Source: Granulicella paludicola (lineage in GTDB: Bacteria; Acidobacteriota; Terriglobia; Terriglobales; Acidobacteriaceae). From it: a stretch of 64,000 nt of DNA. The notes beneath the pieces were generated by a model, which searched no databases, was not told where the DNA came from, and worked only from the letters and a program-made list of their open reading frames with translations. Numbering within the stretch: position 1 is the first letter of the stretch; each line of letters begins with the position of its first letter. The DNA lies in contig NZ_JAGSYC010000018.1 of NCBI RefSeq assembly GCF_025685545.1, positions 119,078-183,077 of the forward strand, in the 5' to 3' direction. Position numbers and translations under genes: made by a program. This document shows positions 63,567-64,000 of this stretch, piece after piece.

Positions 63567-63809
63567 ATGCCCCGCCTCATTAGAAACAAACCAGAGCGTT
63601 CAGGACAGCCACAGCGCATACCTGAACGCCTCCAGCTCTCAGATGAGTCAGCCTCTCCAGGACTAGAGCTCATGGAGCGCATCGTTCACAGTCGGAAACC
63701 CTCAGCGGAAGACTTGGCGATCCTCGAAGCATGGCGCTTCAACTTTCAGACTGCATCGGGCAAGAAACATCAACCCAACAAGTACATCGACAAACTCACA
63801 CCACAATAG
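63567..63809 (+). CDS. Small hypothetical protein
   Basis: 80 aa; Arg/Pro-rich N-terminus and a helical C-terminus (LELMERIVHSRKPSAEDLAILEAWRFNFQTA). It follows the sigma-like gene on the same strand after 160 bp. No family is recognised. Confidence 0.5.
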   Translation: MPRLIRNKPERSGQPQRIPERLQLSDESASPGLELMERIVHSRKPSAEDLAILEAWRFNFQTASGKKHQPNKYIDKLTPQ

Positions 63810-63936
63810 CTCCCGAGACGTTCCGGTTATGCATTAGGCCTGTCTGCACTTCGCACAAGATCCTCCATCCCGATGGAGTGCCCGGCGTTTTTTGAACCAG
63901 TTGCTTTGATAGAAACTGGCAATCAAGGAGCGAACG

Positions 63937-64000
63937 ATGGCACGGCGGAAGAAGCATACGCCTGAGCAGGTAGTGAACCTGCTGCGGCAGATAGAAGTGG
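63937..64000 (+). CDS. IS3-family transposase OrfA, N-terminal part (runs off right edge)
   Basis: From the ATG at 63937, with AAGGAG six nt upstream, the frame reads MARRKKHTPEQVVNLLRQ and on to the edge. This is the start of IS3/IS911-type OrfA (HTH of the Tnp_1 family). OrfB should follow by a frameshift outside the window. The IS left inverted repeat should lie just upstream (63830-63936), but I cannot fix it. Confidence 0.8.
   Translation, partial: MARRKKHTPEQVVNLLRQIEV

Larger units (their letters stand above)
57730..64000. mobile_element. Integrated element 2: phage/ICE-like region after tRNA-Lys (right end outside window)
   Basis: From just after the tRNA terminator the base composition becomes more AT-rich and the genes become small and phage-like: excisionase-type HTH, basic DNA-binding-like proteins, Gp37/Gp68 protein, HNH endonuclease, sigma-like protein and an IS3 transposase. 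No integrase is in the window. Because tRNA-Lys is intact it may be the attachment target, but I did not find a second copy of its 3' end here. Confidence 0.65.

Noticed and set aside
1..64000. CRISPR array
   Set aside because: No regularly spaced repeats of the right size were seen, and no cas genes.

Overview
The window looks like a chromosome segment from an Acidobacteriota bacterium of the Terriglobales type (Terriglobus/Granulicella/Edaphobacter-like). I infer this from the GC-rich core genes, the dispersed repeats of acidobacterial style, the CytoC_RC-type cytochrome and the pairs of DUF3857/transglutaminase proteins. The genus cannot be settled from sequence reading alone. Two lower-GC integrated elements flank a compact core of about 36 kb.

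Element 1 (before position 1 to 21524) ends at a 3' fragment of a tRNA-Arg(CCT) gene beside a tyrosine integrase. Right to left it carries the integrase, an excisionase-like HTH protein overlapping a sigma-like factor, an inverted-repeat-rich control region, small hypothetical proteins including a paralogous pair, a terminase small subunit, a tail block (tape measure, DUF2163-like, DUF6950-like, tail tip) closed by a terminator, an HTH gene, a large SF1 helicase with a C-terminal PD-(D/E)XK nuclease, and the N-terminus of an RHS-type protein. No large terminase, portal, capsid or tail-tube gene is present, so this is a defective or highly reduced prophage that also hosts defence-like and toxin-like cargo.

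The core (21525-57730) holds metabolism and housekeeping: PoxB-type pyruvate oxidase, a Tat-exported GH42 beta-galactosidase, an alcohol dehydrogenase with an AraC regulator, IspG, QueF, SmpB, PepA, ArgS and a tRNA-Lys(TTT). It also has envelope functions: HpnB-like glycosyltransferase with an overlapping MFS gene, two polytopic membrane proteins, a secretin with two pseudopilins, M20 and M48 peptidases, a 5'-nucleotidase and the DUF3857 pair.

Element 2 (about 57730 to beyond 64000) starts after tRNA-Lys. It carries HTH proteins, small basic DNA-binding-like proteins, a DUF5131 (phage Gp37/Gp68) protein, an HNH endonuclease, a second sigma-like protein and the start of an IS3-family transposase. 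Its most striking part is a gene-free stretch (61155-61740) with a good sigma-70 promoter and a perfect 14-bp long-range stem enclosing about 450 nt with several nested helices. It is a candidate large structured RNA, either free-standing or a very long leader for a 54-aa protein. I consider this the best candidate for something undescribed.
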